Part shown: positions 1 through 11,169 of the stretch, piece after piece
How the letters are laid out: each line of letters begins with the position of its first letter
Numbering within the stretch: position 1 is the first letter of the stretch
Assembly: GCA_032622095.1 (NCBI GenBank)
Contig: CP136061.1
Coordinates: 24,432,991 to 24,496,990, forward strand
Length of the DNA stretch: 64,000 nucleotides
Source: Siphonodentalium dalli
Taxonomy: Eukaryota; Mollusca; Scaphopoda; Gadilida; Siphonodentaliidae
Direction: 5' to 3'
Position numbers and translations under genes: made by a program
The notes under the pieces: generated by a model
What the model was told of the DNA's origin: nothing
The model's database searches: none
The model's input: the letters and a program-made list of their open reading frames with translations, nothing else

Positions 1-21
1 ATCAGACTGGGCGGATATTCA

Positions 22-207
22 TCAGACTGGGCGTCGACCAGAGTAGAGATTCGCGACGTGATCTATAGGAATCACTGAACTAAATGGTTTCCCATAGGCG
101 ACAGTGTTAACGTTTCGACCGAATTCACTGTATTGAAGCCTACATGCTATTCCAGTGGTGTTTATCCAGCTAGATTGACACCAGTTTATCACGAATATCA
201 TAGGTCA
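22..207 (-). pseudogene. Possible Ig-like exon remnant
   Basis: A minus-strand frame runs open for about 58 codons and ends at a TGA. It contains VNTVAYGKPFSS, which resembles the A'-B strands of an immunoglobulin domain. At the DNA level, 88-111 matches 3622-3645 at 22 of 24 positions, and similarity extends about 30 bases further, so the two are diverged copies of one segment. No confident splice sites are seen. The short direct repeat at 1-13 and 21-33 lies at the 3' side. It could equally be another domain starting with an AYGK-type strand, such as a fucolectin-like fold. Confidence is low because the segment is short. Confidence 0.25.
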
Positions 208-1274
208 TGTGTTTACTATTTAAAATAAATCCCCAAGTGCACGACAGGGCTATCACATAGCCAAATTTGGTCTGGAAAAAGAACTACAGCAGCTAGTTAA
301 ATCAATTTCCCAATCACAAAAATCCACTCCCCCATTAATTCACCAGTTTAAATTATTTAGATATGATGTACAAATCAAATAAACACGACGTCATCCTTTA
401 ATAACGTGTCACATGTATCAGGTGAAGGTTATTCTTCAGTTACCTTCCACGGTGTACTCGCTCCCCGACTCTGGAACACATTTAGCTCCCTGATTCATGT
501 ACCTTCGCCCGAGAACAACCAGTAACGCGGATTCGATTACAACCGTTAACCACCGGGTGCAGATCTAGTCTTGGTGGTTTTTACTTTAAACATATTTTAT
601 TTGTAATATAAATACAAAAAGGATTGGGGCACAAGTTTTAAAAAATATATAGTACGAGCTCCTCTTCGGTATACATTGATAAAATTAATATAAAAGTTTT
701 ACAAAGTGACAACAATATAGTAACTGCTGTGCTGAAAATGGAGGATGATGAATTGTGAAATGTTGTGTGAGACCATTGTGAGATGATGATGGTGGTCTGA
801 GATGGCGGGAGCCATGTGTCGAAATAGCTTTAAATAAATAAAGTGAGTAGATGGGCGCGAAGCGCCCGGGATGGTCGAAAAGATCGAGTGATCTTCTCCT
901 TCACCCCTTGTCGAAATAGCTTGTGTCTATTAGTGATTTATAGTATTCCAAGATAAGGTAAGCTCCTTTGTTTTCCCTCGACCTTCTATTTCTCCGAAAG
1001 GGCACTTTTTATTAGGCTTTCTACGACAAGTCGACATTCGTAATCTAGAATATGTGTATAGTTACGAACAATGCTGTATCGGGCAGCTGTATAATGCCTA
1101 CACAGTTGTTATCACGGCATATAGCCACGTGTAACCACCACTCATACGATTCGTGTCAATGGCGTGGTTTCGTTCTCAGCCGAGGACTAACTTATATAAT
1201 TAAAACGTTCTTATGTGTCGCATTTTTCGAGATTTATCAGAATAGTTCATCGGTATATATTTCAAACCTGTGTT
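208..1274. other. No gene seen; AT-rich intergenic
   Basis: I see no supported exon, RNA gene or clear repeat here. The longest frames are short and lack domain character. Confidence 0.5.
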
Positions 1275-1278
1275 TTAA

Positions 1279-1641
1279 CCCTTTCAGTTTTTTTTGGGTT
1301 GAATTTTTCGGGGTATGCTTAAGCATGCTATAGCGAATTTTAAAACAAACTGGATAAAACCTTAGGGGTATGTTATAACTCAAAACTATCACCAAGTATT
1401 CATAGTAATAATTTTGATGCCCATGAAAAACGTAACATTCACTGGCACTAAACCTACAAAATAAGTATGTTAAAGAATATAAGAAAAAATTATTAAAATT
1501 ATAAAAAATTGTAAAACAAATAATAACAAATGCATACTCTTATATATGCGAGGCGACCTATGGTCGACTCGCACATATAAGAGAATGCACTGGCACATGG
1601 TATATGGGTTGATACAAAAATCGGACTTGGCACTGAAAGGG
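1279..1641. mobile_element. TTAA-flanked MITE, CCCTTTCA termini (copy 1)
   Basis: The ends are CCCTTTCAG and CTGAAAGGG, flanked on both sides by TTAA (1275-1278 and 1642-1645). TTAA duplications with CCC/CCY termini are typical of piggyBac-type elements. It is about 363 bp with no transposase. The right part contains the AT-rich hairpin at 1530-1597. Other members lie at 23182, 62145 and 63040. Confidence 0.65.
1530..1597. repeat. Dispersed AT-rich hairpin (core ATGCATTCTCTTATATATGC)
   Basis: This is an imperfect palindrome. The left arm reads TGCATACTCTTATATATGCG and the right arm is its near complement, joined through GACC/GGTC. It is one of about ten copies, in whole or half form, in the window. 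Confidence 0.8.
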
Positions 1642-1664
1642 TTAAGTCAGTTAATGGACTCGCG

Positions 1665-2363
1665 ACTGGACATTCGTAAACTAATTGTCTCGGGCTACGT
1701 CCTCGACCATCTAGTTTACGAATGTCTCGGGCTCCGTTCTCGACCATCTAGTTTACGAATGTCTCGGGCTACGTTCTCGACCATCTAGTTTACGAATGTC
1801 TCGGGCTACGTTCTCGACCATCTAGTTTACGAATGTCTCGGGCTACGTTCTCGACCATCTAGTTTACGAATGTCTCGGGCTCCGTTCTCGACCATCTAGT
1901 TTACGAATGTCTCGGGCTACGTTCTCGACCATCTAGTTAACGAATGTCTCGGGCTACGTTCTCGACCATCTAGTTTACGAATGTCTCGGGCTCCGTTCTC
2001 GACCATCTAGTTTACGAATGTCTCGGGCTCCGTTCTCGACCATCTAGTTTACGAATGTCTCGGGCTCCGTTCTCGACCATCTAGTTTACGAATGTCTCGG
2101 GCTCCGTTCTCAACCATCTAGTTTACGAATGTCTCGGGCTCCGTTCTCGACCATCTAGTTTACGAATGTCTCGGGCTACGTTCTCGACCATCTAGTTTAC
2201 GAATGTCTCGGGCTGGCTACGTTCTCGACCATCTAGTTTACGAATGTCTCGGGCTCCGTTCTCGATCATCTAGTTTACGAATGTCTCGGGCTCCGTTCTC
2301 GACCATCTAGTTTACGAATGTCTCGGGCTCCGTTCTCGACCATCTAGTTTACGAATGTCCAGT
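1665..2363. repeat. 37-bp minisatellite bounded by a 19-bp inverted repeat
   Basis: About 17-18 near-identical 37-bp units run from 1702 to 2358. Units contain CTCGACCATCTAGTTTACGA and then ATGTCTCGGGCT, with a C/A variant in the final CTCCG or CTACG. One unit near 2213 carries 4 extra bases. The array is bracketed by a perfect inverted repeat: ACTGGACATTCGTAAACTA at 1665-1683 and its complement at 2345-2363. The right copy is contributed by the last unit. Confidence 0.95.
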
Positions 2364-2557
2364 AGCTCGTCCATAACCCTGTAATATAGGTTTTAAAATA
2401 TGAATTGTTTGGGCTTCGGAGGTCCACAATTCCCGTATGCTCAATAACTTTGCACCATAATTGGTTACTTGGACGTATACATCCAGATCCAGAACTTGAA
2501 TTTGAATACTCCCCCTTTGCTTTATAGTCAGATGTCATCCATCTTCATAGTTATCTA

Positions 2558-3357
2558 TCATCTCTGAGGGCGAATAAATCCGGACCTCTGAGCAGATAGG
2601 GGATTTTGTCCATTTTGAATGAATCCAGTTTGTTGCACTGGTTGTGCCTGTTGGTCATTGCGAATAAATCCAGTTTGTTGTACTGATTGTCCATTTTTAA
2701 TGTATCCAGGTTGTTGCGCTGGTTGTGTTTGCTGGTCATTGCGAATAAACCCAATTTGTTGTACCGACTGTCCATTTTGAATGTATCCAGGTTGGTGCGC
2801 CGGTTGTGTTTGCCGGTCATTGCGAATAAACCCAGTTTGTTGTATTGATTGTCCATTTTGAATGTATCCAGGTTGTTGTAATGGTTGCGCATGCGGAACA
2901 TTAATGAATCCGGTATGTGTGTTAGTAGTCACTTGGGGCTGATTTACGAACTGAGCATTATGTGAGGGTCCATTGTTCACAACATACAATGCCTGCCCGG
3001 GTGGCGCTCCGGGGTTTTGATATTGTGGAACAGATCCCGTATTATAAACGGCGGGCTCCGGAGGAGATCCATCTTCATCTCCATTCTGTAATTGTGAGTA
3101 CATTAGCGATGGCTCTGCCGTTGAATTCTGGGAAGTTAATCCACCCGGTGAGTTGTTACTCAGTGGAGCGGACAAGCCAGATTGGCCGCCATCCGTAAAC
3201 GAGAATTTATTTAACCCTGGTTGATTCCCCGACGGTTGCACACCGGAATTAACGGGTGGTGGTTGCCAACCATGTGTTCCGTTACTCTGCTGTCCGTTGG
3301 TCAGTCCCGGTGGTTTGGAACATTGGGTCCCCGGAGGGGGTCTCCATGGCATCACAC
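2558..3357 (-). CDS. Terminal exon: Pro/Gln/Asn-rich tail with ITIM-like motif and 27-aa repeats
   Basis: The frame is open for about 265 codons to a TGA at 2558-2560. A good splice acceptor, TTTCATTTACAG, ends at 3358, and the coding frame starts in the second phase just after it, so this is probably a last exon and not a gene with its own start. Residues 1-80 are rich in Pro, Gly, Asn and Gln. Residues 84-89, LMYSQL, fit the ITIM pattern (I/V/L/S)xYxx(L/V). Further tyrosines lie at 104 (VYNTG), 112 (YQNP) and 124 (LYVV). From residue 162 there are three 27-residue repeats of the PGYIQNGQSVQQ type plus a partial fourth. No signal peptide or membrane segment is present in the exon. A cytoplasmic receptor tail is the best inference, supported by neighbouring Ig-like remnants. 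An unrelated low-complexity protein is the alternative. Confidence 0.6.
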
Positions 3358-3426
3358 CTGTAAATGAAATAAAAGTACATGCAGGTATATATATGGCAAA
3401 GAAAGGAGTCTATGACCCATGCACCC

Positions 3427-3700
3427 AAGTCCCAATATGGTCATTTCCGTTCTCAGCTGGAGAAATACGATAGAAAGTAAGCCGATGTTCGTATTCGGAA
3501 TGCAGTTGCCATTCATGCAAGCGTAACAAGAGGAAGAACTCTATGCACCTATGCACATTGCAATGCAGAGTTCAGTCCCCCAACCACAGCAAACTCCATA
3601 CAGGTTACAGTGAAGTAATTATTTCCCATAGGCCTCAGTGTTAACATATAATGGCCTGCAGCCCTGACTATCCAAATATTGTGATAAATGAGTACATGGT
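3427..3700 (-). pseudogene. Decayed Ig V-like domain segment upstream of the tail exon
   Basis: Read on the minus strand, one frame gives CRPLYVNTEAYGK followed by a stop and LLHCN, like strands A to B of an Ig domain. A second frame gives RLTFYRISPAENGNDHIGTW, the E-F strand pattern of a V-type domain. The span (about 90 residues) fits one domain, but the frame is broken by at least one stop and one shift, so it is either a pseudo-exon or two small exons. A GT follows the last Trp codon, and only about 67 bp separate it from the acceptor of the tail exon. The assignment rests on strand-like motifs read by eye and not on a profile search. Confidence 0.4.
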
Positions 3701-3759
3701 CACCGGAATTGGCATCTGCGCAAAGTTTCTGCATGAAAAAAATCATATCGTCGAGCATG

Positions 3760-4832
3760 GAATGTACCTTTAAATTTGAGATTTATAATCGAGAGTCAGA
3801 ATTGCATGAAAAAAATATTGACATTTTTTACCTCACACCAAAAAAATTAAATCTAGGAACCACGTGCTTTACAATGTGCCAATGTTTTGTTTGGAGTCTG
3901 AAATTTCAAGAGGAGTGATTGCATGTATTTTATATGTTTAAATATCGAAACTACTATTAACCAACCAGAGACCAGAATTTTTTTAATTCTCTCCTGCATC
4001 TTGGTCCAAAATCCGTTGGAGGGCGCTACCAATCGAATTACTTCACTGTAACCTACAGCGCCATCTACGTTATATAGCACTGCGATATAGCACTGCCACA
4101 ATGATGGTTCTTTGCGGACCGATACATCTATTTTTACATATCGTCGGAACTATATTTAGTCTCCTATTATCTTATTTTGATCACCAAATTAAAGTTTGCA
4201 ATAATGGTAATTCTTTCGGTAGTGATAAGAACAATATAGACTGAGTCAGACATAGAAAATTTTAATCCTAAAACATAATAACTAAGAACACGTAAGAAAT
4301 CCTTACCAAGTGTCCTTATGGCAGTGATATCTCAGTCAGCGGAGCGATGGGAGATAACTCTGCCTGGAGTTTGCAGCCACAGATGAAGTTTTTGTCCATG
4401 GACCAGCGTAGCGCTGCCCCCCCCCCCCCCCCCCCCCCCCGTGTGCGTTTTGTATTAATACAGACATGAACTGCGTGAAAGACATTTTATTATCAATAAA
4501 GAATTATCTTTCTATCTCTTTAGGTACCACTGATTATCTTTCTTTCTCTTTAGGTATCACTTAAATAATTAAGGGTCAGGGGACCTCAACTGTTATCAAA
4601 CTGGAAAAAGGTTTGTGTCCATCTAAAATCTACAATTAATTACCCATCTGTAAAAGATAAGATGCAGAAAAAACATTGTATATGGCAATTGTATAACAAA
4701 AACACGAGATTTACCTTGAAAATATCACTGCCATATTTCTTGTTTCCTTATTCACATGTGAAACGTGTGCTCGGACTAAATTTTCATATAATTATCAAAT
4801 ATGCTATTCTTCCACTAATAATATTACCCATT
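3760..4832. other. Non-coding stretch with a 24-C homopolymer
   Basis: No exon is supported. A run of 24 C lies at 4417-4440, and a short duplicated ATTATCTTTCT(A/T)TCTCTTTAGGTA motif lies at 4501-4557. The rest is AT-rich and unassigned. Confidence 0.6.
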
Positions 4833-5333
4833 CAAGTCTGCAAATAGCGTGTCTGTCATTTGCAGAATGAGATCCCAAGAGGGTGAATTTAGTGACGCTA
4901 TCCCGCATAGCGGGCTAGTGTCACTAAATTCACCATCTGGGACCTCATTCTGCTTAGGCCGTCAACTGATATGGCAGACCTAGAATCAGATTGAAGTTCC
5001 CCAGTTGACGTTGGTGATGTTCACCTATTGGGCACCTCAATTATGACTTTTATCTTCTGCAAATTAGGGGATATAGAAACTTCCTAGAAGGGAAATGTAA
5101 CTGAAAACAATGTTCAATTTGAGACTACGGATACTTCCCAGAAGATGAGGCCTAAGCAGAATGAGGTCTCCAGAGGGTGAATTTGGTTATGCTAACCCGC
5201 TGTGCGGGATAGCATCACTAAATTCAACCTCTGGGGACCTCATTCTGCAAACCCGCTGTGCGGGATAGCATCACTAAATTCAACCTCTGGGGACCTCATT
5301 CTGCAAATGACAGACACGTTATTTGCAGGCTTG
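4833..5333. mobile_element. TIR element of about 500 bp with internal hairpins
   Basis: Terminal inverted repeats of about 39 bp start CAAGTCTGCAAATAGCGTGT and end with the near complement at 5333. Inside are inverted segments around TCCCGCATAGCGGG. A direct duplication of about 55 bp lies at 5196-5250 and 5251-5306. There is no coding potential. The interior at about 4970-5130 has a diverged relative at 49990-50225. Confidence 0.75.
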
Positions 5334-7740
5334 TACACATTCAGCAAATAAAAGTAATGATAAGGCAAGTGAATACAAAATAGTATTGCTTCTAAACAAA
5401 AATACATAGTTTGCAGCAAATAATTTCAAGTAGCCTATTCACATAATAAACATGTGGTTCTGGTCATGTCAAGTGGGGTCCACTGATTCCTAAATTTTTG
5501 CATAACACCAAGCAAACGCCAGGTAGCTTATTGTCTTGGCTCTCCGGGAGGGGTTTAATTTGTGTTGAGTGTTGATTTACATTGTTATTACATGATATAA
5601 CATCATATCCCCATGACAACGAAGAATAAAGCAGCCACAAATAGTTCATCCCAAATGAACAAAAGGGTTTATTATGCAACCTGATACACTCACACAGGGA
5701 ACAATCAACTAGAAATATGCCACATTGTTATATATATGGTGCTAAGCTGGTATTTGGTTATCGACCTATATATGACCTAAAATCATCTCAGCAAAATATT
5801 TCTTTGATGAACATGCATAACATGAACATCCCAAATTATGTATGTGTTTTATGGTGCCCACATTCATAGTGAGCAATGGGGGATGCCGCAGTGTCCTGGC
5901 CCCACAAAAAAGGTACCCTGCCTTGCTCACCGGAAGCTGTATTATGCTAATGATGAACAGATAGTCTGCCGTAGGAGCAGTTTTAGCCAGTCAAAAGTAA
6001 AAAGGCAGAAGTAAAAGATAAAATAATAGAGCACCCTGGAAGTCAGTCAAATATCTTTTAATTATCAATATTGTATTTAGGTTGAATTATTTGTTACTAT
6101 TGTTATGTAACAATCATAGTATTCACTATGGTTATAATTGAATGCATTTATAAAAAGTTAACTTAAAATTGTCGTAGGTAATTATAAAACATTGTTAGTA
6201 TGCATACCTTTAATTATAACCAAAGTTGGTAAACAAGCCTATATATAGGTCAAAAGTAAAGTCAATAATATGTTGTAGGTATAATAATGAGGTATTTGGT
6301 TTTAGTTTATACACAAAGTATAGTCTGATAATAATGGGTCTATAGTCTGCTTTTTGATCGAATTGTTTTGAATTACATTTATACATATATGTTTTATATT
6401 TTATTAAAATAAAACTTCCCTCAAATCCTTCTTAATGAGATTCCGTTGATTATCAATTATGTGCAGTGAGTATCAAACCCTATATAATTATGAATAAATC
6501 TAATTATTATATTAATATTATAATAGTGTATAATATAGTTTTTGGTTTCTAGCAGCACAGTATTGCTATAAAGGTTATGCCGTTATAGGGGTATCCCATA
6601 AAAGGGTATAAATGTTTTAATGGATTATATTTATAACAATCTCTTATGTGTCTTATACATGTATATACATTTTAAATTATAGTATTATATAATTGTAAAG
6701 TTATTTTTCTTAAATATCCTTTAACATGATTAAGTCCATTTTATTTGTGCTTATAACTATGCCCGTTAAAATTAATATAGGATTTGGCATTTAATATAGT
6801 ATCTCCTTATAATAATTAAGGGAATTACGTGAATATTCCAAGGTATTGTCCTATACCCCTTAACAATATTATGTTCTAGCACCCTATAGTTAGTAGTACT
6901 ATGCTGGGTGCCAGCGTTCAAACCAGGCATACTAATGCACATAAATTATCATGGTGGACAGACAGTTAAACAAACAGACAGACATACATAACATATAGCC
7001 ATTGTACATTATAAACATTGTTAATTTGTAGACATCATTTAATGTTCTACATGCATATATATCTCTTAAGTGGTATATGGTTTGGTATAAGGGGATTACA
7101 TTCATTAAAAGGTTTTTAGGTAAGAGAAAGGGGAGGTTGTCTGCTAAGCATATTAAAGAATAGGCATGTTTTTATGGTCAGGGTCCCAATTTTTTGCAGA
7201 CAATTTGTTCCCTGTTCTCATAACCAAATTTAGAAATGGAGAGTATATTTCTGGAGCGGTTTAAAATAATTTTGAAAATGTTTTAGAACGTACCCCCTAA
7301 AGATAAATTATTTATGCCAAAGGTGGAATTTGGTTTTATATGTTACTAATAGGTTGATGTTTTGGAAAAGGTGCCAAAGTTTTTGATAGGGTCATCATCA
7401 GTTGCAGATTGCTGACTTGTGGTATACTAAGCATATGCCACATTCCGTTTCGACTCGTTACCTGCAAGACGGTGTACTAAAAGCCAGCTGGAGTCCGGGT
7501 TTTACCCGTGACCCTATCTAAAATACCGACAGAAAATACTCTCAAGGGGATGTTGAATGGTCCCGACCCTTAATTTTCCCTTTGGTTGACCGTTATATAA
7601 TAAGTTTATGTAATATCTAGCTATCTTACATTACTAACGTAATATGTTTACGGTATGACAAGGTTCCAAATCAATTTAGGTTATGTTAAAGTAAACCCAC
7701 AGGAAGATATTACCAGGATATTAGTATGCTGGTGCAAATA
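5334..7740. other. Long AT-rich non-coding stretch
   Basis: I found no supported exon, RNA gene or clear transposon in this stretch. It is strongly AT-rich between about 6000 and 7100. Old, unrecognised repeats are likely. Confidence 0.5.
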
Positions 7741-7745
7741 AATAA

Positions 7746-8440
7746 CTCTGGTGAAAATGGGTGGATGAAACCCGTGCTATGCATGTATCTGTTCCTCCAT
7801 GTTGCCTATCACCATCCAAATATCAGTTAAATCTGCCCAGTGGTTGCTGAACAATAATGCAAAATGTTTGTACGGACGGACAAAATTTAATTTCTAAGTC
7901 AAAAAAAGGGGGGGGGCATAAATTTGGTGAAAATGGGCGGACGAAACCCGCGTTATGTATGTAGCTGTACCCTTGTGCTATTCTATCATCATACCAAATA
8001 TAAGCTAAAACTGCTCAGCTTAGGTAAACAATAATGCAAAATGTTTGTTCGGACGGACAAAATTGAAATTTCTAAGTCAAAAAAAGGGGGGGGGGGCAAC
8101 TTAGATAAAATTGGGTGGACGAAACCCGCGCCATGCATACAGCTGTTTCCCCATGCTGCCTATCATCATATCAAACATCAACCCAGCGGCTGCCAAACAA
8201 CAATGCAAAATGCCCGTACGGACGGACAAAATTGAAATTTCTAAGTCAAAGGGGGGGGGCATAAATTTGGTAAAATGGGTGGATGAAATCCGCGTTATGT
8301 ATGTAGCTGCTCCCTGCTGTTCTATCATCATACCAAATATAAGCTAAATCTGCCCAGCTGTAGCTAAACCATAATGTAAAATGTTTGTTTGTACGGACGG
8401 ACGGACGGACATACTGTACGTACGGACAGAGACGTCGACT
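7746..8440. repeat. Four tandem copies of a 166-178 bp unit ending in GGAC repeats
   Basis: Unit starts lie near 7748, 7926, 8104 and 8269. Each carries AAATGGGTGGATGAAACCCG early and ACGGACGGACAAAATT late, with a G homopolymer between units. The block ends with GGAC repeats at about 8395-8410. Frames crossing it are by-products of the repeat. Confidence 0.9.
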
Positions 8441-8723
8441 ATATATCCGCCGACTTCAAGTCTTTTCCAACAGAAAATAATTCTATATTTTCTAAACTGC
8501 ACTCAAAAAAGTTTTAATTTGCAGAATTTCTTGGTACGTGAAAATAGTGAAATTTTAAAGGTATTTCATGTCATTGAATTTTATAATGGGGATCACACTT
8601 TCATAGTTATTGATGGTTCTTCAATTTAGTGTCACGTTTATTACATTTCAAGAACAAATTCCTGACAGATTTTGTGAAAATCCATTTTGATCATTATCAA
8701 GACGTTTTGGCGTCAATGCCTTA

Positions 8724-9046
8724 ATTAATTGATTTATTTATTGATTGATTGATTGCGGTTAATGCCGCTTTCAGCAACTAAGGCCATATCACGACATTGC
8801 CAGTTTTAGTGGTGGAGGAAATCTGCACACTTACGGCTAATCTAACAGTGACTTCAGTGGTTGATAAACTCGTCGACCACGTGCGGCAAACCAGCAACCA
8901 TCGGCGAGTAATTGTCAACTGCATCATATAATGATTTAGAGTTACAAAGTTGATTACGGAAACATGTGGATTTGAACCCTCAACGCCAGCGCTGGAGGGT
9001 GAAACGGCTTGGAGTTGTACTCCTAACAGATGGAGCCACCGAGCCC
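8724..9046 (-). mobile_element. tRNA-derived SINE
   Basis: On the minus strand the element begins GGGGCTCGGTGGCTCC, which has the layout of a pol III A box. The B box GGTTCAAATCC lies at 8968-8978, about 55 bases downstream. A central conserved-looking part follows (TTTCCTCCACCACTAAAACT and on), then GCGGCATTAACCGCAATC and a TCAA-type simple tail at 8731-8755. It cannot be a functional tRNA, because the cloverleaf is not kept and the unit is about 320 bp. The central portion recurs at 44833-44871. A MetaSINE- or Deu-type family is possible but not established. Confidence 0.75.
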
Positions 9047-9480
9047 CCCCCCCCCGGTATCAAGCCCTTAAAGGCACGGATGGCCGTCGTTATATGTTAT
9101 AATTAGTAATAACAGTTTCCAGATTTTGAAAAAATTCCTCAAAGTATAGGGTAATAGTATAATATAATAATAGTATGAATGCTACAAAACACACTTTGTA
9201 TGAGACGATCGTTTATTTATATACAGCACGTTAATAGTGACCGATAGACAGATCACCCAACACCGTGGCGATTGTTTTAGGGAGTGGTTCACTGTGACCC
9301 ATTCAACACTGAAATATTGAGTGGAGAGGATTAGCGAGCGCTATCGCAGTGTCTTGTAAACAACATTGTGGCAATTTAAACAAAGTTTAGATAGTGCAAG
9401 CATGGGGTCTCCCCGGTGTTAGGTGTTTTACCTTTGGCATACTATTTTCTCACTGTACTGTAACATAAAATGGATTTTGT
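9047..9480. other. Non-coding stretch after the SINE
   Basis: It begins with a C homopolymer at about 9045-9056. The rest shows no exon or repeat that I can support. Confidence 0.5.
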
Positions 9481-9491
9481 TTACCCATATG

Positions 9492-9850
9492 TCGCCTCGC
9501 ACATATATAAGAGAATGTATTTGCCTAACAATTTTTTATAATTTGTTCTTACATTCTTTACCAATTTTTATCTTTTTTTTCATAATTTTACTCTTACATT
9601 CTATAACAAGTGTTCTATTTTTTTCTGATATTCTTTAACAATTTTGTATTTTTTTTCCTTACATTCTTTAACAATTTTATATTTTTTTATCATTTATTCT
9701 TACATTCTTTATAAATTTTTATCGTTTTTTCTTACATTCTTTAACAATATTTTATCTCTTTATTTATCATTTTTTCTTTCATTTTTTAACAATTATAAAA
9801 AATATTATAAAATTTGTTAGGCCAATATATTCTCTCATATATGCGAGGCG
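9492..9850. mobile_element. MITE-like unit: inverted hairpin arms around T-rich repeats
   Basis: The left arm (9492-9530) GCCTCGCACATATATAAGAG and the right arm (9820-9850) are inverted copies of the dispersed hairpin. Both are followed inward by AACAATTTTTT-like sequence. Between them at 9530-9795 are irregular 30-40 bp repeats around TTCTTACATTCTTTAACAAT. The same organisation recurs at 61043-61376. Confidence 0.7.
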
Positions 9851-10091
9851 CACTATGGGCTCTTAAAAGTGTGTTGTATGACTTATTTTATTCCTGACTT
9901 ATTGATAATATTCTCAAAAACATTCTGATTTGTCATAATTATCCAATACCCCTAAAATCGTAATTATGCACCGCTTTCCCAAAGCAATAGACCAATCCTA
10001 GAATATATATAGGATATGATAAACTCGATCCACACACCTGTTTTAGCTTTCATTTCTTTGGAACGTTTACATCTTTTGCAAATGTAACCAA

Positions 10092-10164
10092 TCAGAATAT
10101 TATTACAATGAGTCCAACGAATCCGCCGATCGAAGCACCAACAGCCGCCAACGTCCCTAGGGGT
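10092..10164 (-). pseudogene. Transmembrane-like exon (isolated)
   Basis: The acceptor TTTTATTTCCCCAG precedes a 73-nt segment read in the third phase as PLGTLAAVGASIGGFVGLIV and then IIF and a stop. This is a Gly/Ala/Val/Ile-rich stretch typical of a single-pass receptor helix. Just upstream (10190-10232) is a piece reading YDLEDVTISDYSFL, also found at 15316-15420 and 15862-15903. The intron between them would be only about 27 bp, so this copy is probably rearranged. It could be the membrane exon of the receptor whose tail exon is at 2558-3357, but the reading phases do not fit simply. Confidence 0.35.
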
Positions 10165-10639
10165 CTGGGGAAATAAAATATATATTTTACAAGAAAACTA
10201 TAGTCAGAAATGGTAACGTCCTCAAGATCATAATATTAGCCATATATACTATATAACAACTTTAATGTGGTGATTGTGAAAAATATGTATATAGGTAACG
10301 CTTATGTAGTTGATTATATGTGATATTTTTTTCTAATTTCATTTGAAATAGTGGTCTGAATAGCGCATGAAATAGCATGCAGAATAATAATCGGGCAAAC
10401 ATTTGCGATCTTCGTAACATGGTTCAAGTACACAAACACCAAGCACGTTTCTAATCACATTTAGTATCCAATTACGCAAATGCCGAGTATGTTTTAATCA
10501 CATTTAGTCCGCCACCTCGTGCGACAGGGCCAGATATACTTGCCAATATACACCTTAGGAGGGCATAATGATGATCTAAGAATGGTCTCAGGTAATGCAC
10601 TCCTGATATGACCTCTCATCAGGAGTAATTAAAATACAT

Positions 10640-10935
10640 GTATGGTTCCATGAGGGTAAATTAAAATATGGTCACACACAGAGAGGGTTAATTGAAATAT
10701 GGACCGATGAGGGTTAAATTAAAATATGGTCACATCACGGTTTAAATAAAATATGGTCCCATGAGAGTTAATTAGTATATGGTCCAATGAGGGTTATTAT
10801 AAAATATGGTCCCATGATGGTTAATTAAAATTGTACCTTGTATGCTAATTAAAATATGGTCCCATGAGGGTTAATACAAATATGGACCCATGGGGGGGGG
10901 GGGGTAATTGAATATGGTCCCATTAAGCAGGGATG
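10640..10935. repeat. Diverged ~29-31 bp minisatellite (AATATGGTCCCATGAGGGTT)
   Basis: About nine imperfect copies of AATATGGTCCCATGAGGGTTAATTAA-type units are present, ending in a G run. A second block of the same units lies at 12395-12600, so the 1.5 kb between them looks inserted into a once continuous array. Confidence 0.85.
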
Positions 10936-10984
10936 TGGCTAGAGGGTCTCCGCTGGGGGGTGTCCACCTTGTGAATTTCCAACT

Positions 10985-11135
10985 GCACCCCCACCCTTGA
11001 GTCGTAATCACACCAACACAACTTTTTGCATAATTCCATTTGCACACCCCCCCCCCCTCTCCCTAGTCCTTGAGTCGGAATCACACCAACTCAACTTTTT
11101 GCATAATTCCATTTGCCACCCCCCCCCCCCCCCCT
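10985..11135. repeat. Two direct copies of a C-rich ~75-bp unit
   Basis: Both copies contain TTGAGTCGTAATCACACCAA or a close variant and CTTTTTGCATAATTCCATTT. Each ends in a C homopolymer of variable length. Confidence 0.85.
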
Positions 11136-11169
11136 CCTTGTACCTCATGCTCAGGCCTAATTTCCTATA

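Noticed and set aside
1702-2358. CRISPR-like array
   Set aside because: The units abut each other without spacers, and the genome is eukaryotic. It is an ordinary minisatellite.
8968-9046. tRNA gene
   Set aside because: A and B boxes are present but no cloverleaf can be completed, and the unit continues into a SINE body and tail.
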